Origin: Synaphobranchus kaupii
Lineage: Eukaryota > Chordata > Actinopteri > Anguilliformes > Synaphobranchidae
Assembly (NCBI GenBank): GCA_029718625.1
Contig: CM056377.1
Span: forward strand, 96,278,998 to 96,342,997
Length of the DNA: 64,000 nt
Reading direction: 5' to 3'
Part shown: in pieces, positions 62,490 to 64,000 of the stretch
How positions within the stretch are numbered: the first letter of the stretch is position 1
Layout: each line of letters begins with the position of its first letter
Program-made: the position numbers and the translations under genes
Notes under the pieces: generated by a model
Told to the model about the DNA's origin: nothing
The model's database searches: none
What the model saw: the letters and a program-made list of their open reading frames with translations, nothing else

Positions 62490-64000
62490 CAAGACAATGG
62501 ACGACGGACATCCCAAGTGAGAGATGAATGCTACAGAATTCTGCAGTTAATTAAATATCCCCTCACCCTATGAGGAAATAACAATGACATATGGATCATT
62601 GTCTTTCCAAGAAAATTTAATTTAGCGCTGTTCTCTGATCAGCTGCACTGTTAGTTGTGCTGAGCCTACAAGTCACCGCCAAGTCAGTGAATAATTAGCC
62701 TACAGACAGAGTTCCAACCAGCCAGCCCTGTACCCAAACTCTCCCAACTAGGGGGCGTTTATCCTTCAAGCAGCTAATAACACAGGGCGACCGCACTTGA
62801 CATCACCTCTAATTTATTTATCCACATAAAGAAGCAACAGCGCGTTACGCATTAATTGAGGCGTATCATTACTAACGCATTCCATTCCATTTAGAAAAAC
62901 AAACTAGGCATTTCAATAACAAACTTTAAGACGAGCATCTTCTCCAAGGTCCAAATGCAAACACAATTACCATGGTTTCCTCTGGCCATCAATGAAAGAA
63001 TATTGCTTTTGTCCTCCACCATGCCTGCTGTGACAGATAGGCAAATTCGTGTTTCTTACACAGTGCCTGCAATCCATGTGGATGGGGACAGCTTAAGACA
63101 CCTTTGCTATGAAATATGAACAGGTCCTGTGAAGAAAGCTCTGTACATAAAAAAAATGACATTACCATTCAGGCCCTGATCAAATCAAATACTGAACAAG
63201 TCAGGCAGGCTTCCTGTCTATTTAATATGCTCTCCGTTTGATATGAACGGGTGTTTATTGATGTGCCACTGCTTCAGACCAATAATGAATAATTATCCTT
63301 GAACAAGACAAGCCGCTGTCCTTCCCCCAAGCAACCAGAGACAACGGTAACGCGACTATGCTACTCTTCAGAAAGGGAAGAAAAGCTGCAGACGGGAGGT
63401 TTCGATTGGGTGCAGACCCAGCAGTTTCTTTTCTTTTCAACGATGGCTGAGTCTTCACGCCAACACCCCTTTCACATTGAAGAACATTTAACACATAAAT
63501 CCATTACTGATTTAATATCCTCAGGTAGAAATTAATTTGTGCCTTCTCATTTTATTATACTGGCATTCCGAGGATAAACCCTTGGTTTACTGCAGTGTAG
63601 CATTTGAAGCATTTTATGGTATTATGATGAATAATTCAGATTACGTATATAAACAGCTCTAATTGCTTTCGAAATATCGACAGCAATTCTACTGGTGTGC
63701 ATTTTCACAGATCAACAGTTCTTAAAATTTCACTCATCTCTTGTGAGATTTCTGCATTGTATACTATAGGTACGGAGATTTACATACATGAGTGTACACA
63801 CTGGCATGAGTCAAATAACACAAAACCCTGCATGGCCAGCTATCACTAGAATCAAATCAAAACAGCTCTCATGAGGCTCGTCCTGTCAAGGCAAAAAAAA
63901 AGAGCAGCAGAAAAACAGATTCATTACGCCTCGTGTTCTCTGATGGAGAATAACGCTCATGAAATAACACACGACTACCACCCATTGTTACCATTGTGTT
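62490..64000. other. camsap2 upstream intron, nothing recognised
   Basis: No coding exon of camsap2 found here, so its 5' exons lie beyond the window. The 62930-63110 stretch is less AT-rich and lacks obvious repeats; it could be a conserved non-coding element, but there is no direct evidence. Confidence 0.4.

Noticed and set aside
55800..64000. The 5' exons and promoter of camsap2
   Set aside because: I searched the minus strand for the conserved N-terminal segments and found none; only transposon sequence and unrecognised intron are present.

Overview
This is a vertebrate, almost certainly teleost fish, nuclear window. It has large multi-exon genes with GT-AG introns, long CA-repeat tracts, tRNA-derived SINEs, fish-type LINEs, hAT and Tc1 DNA transposons and a chromodomain Ty3/Gypsy retrotransposon. 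The species cannot be named from sequence alone.

Two host genes occupy the window, both on the minus strand and in tandem. wdr47 (nemitin) lies at 6980-21655; 14 coding segments assemble into an open frame of 911 codons plus stop, close to the mammalian length. camsap2 lies at 28685-52166 and is cut at its 5' end by the right window edge; 16 coding segments give about 1315 residues, from within the N-terminal region through the calponin-homology domain, coiled coils and C-terminal CKK domain. About 7 kb separates the camsap2 stop codon from the wdr47 start codon. WDR47 and CAMSAP proteins are reported functional partners at microtubule minus ends (neurons, ciliary central pair). Their close head-to-tail linkage here is the most interesting biological observation, because the human genes sit on different arms of chromosome 1.

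Region by region: 1-5100 holds old repeats (a LINE remnant, a ~345-bp tandem repeat, a head-to-tail pair of I/Nimb-like LINE fragments, a SINE). 5400-6980 is the probable wdr47 3' UTR. 6980-21655 is wdr47, whose introns contain four minisatellites and a small inverted-repeat element. 21655-28685 is intergenic sequence plus UTRs, with a Tc1 remnant. 28685-52166 is camsap2, with a 9.5-kb intron that holds an alternative 33-nt exon and two minisatellite arrays of the same unit in opposite orientation. 52166-64000 is upstream camsap2 intron filled with nested transposons: a hAT inside a hAT, and a 6-kb Gypsy element whose reverse transcriptase is split by a 734-bp hAT-like insertion.

I found no CRISPR array, operon or prokaryotic system, and no clearly new protein-coding gene.
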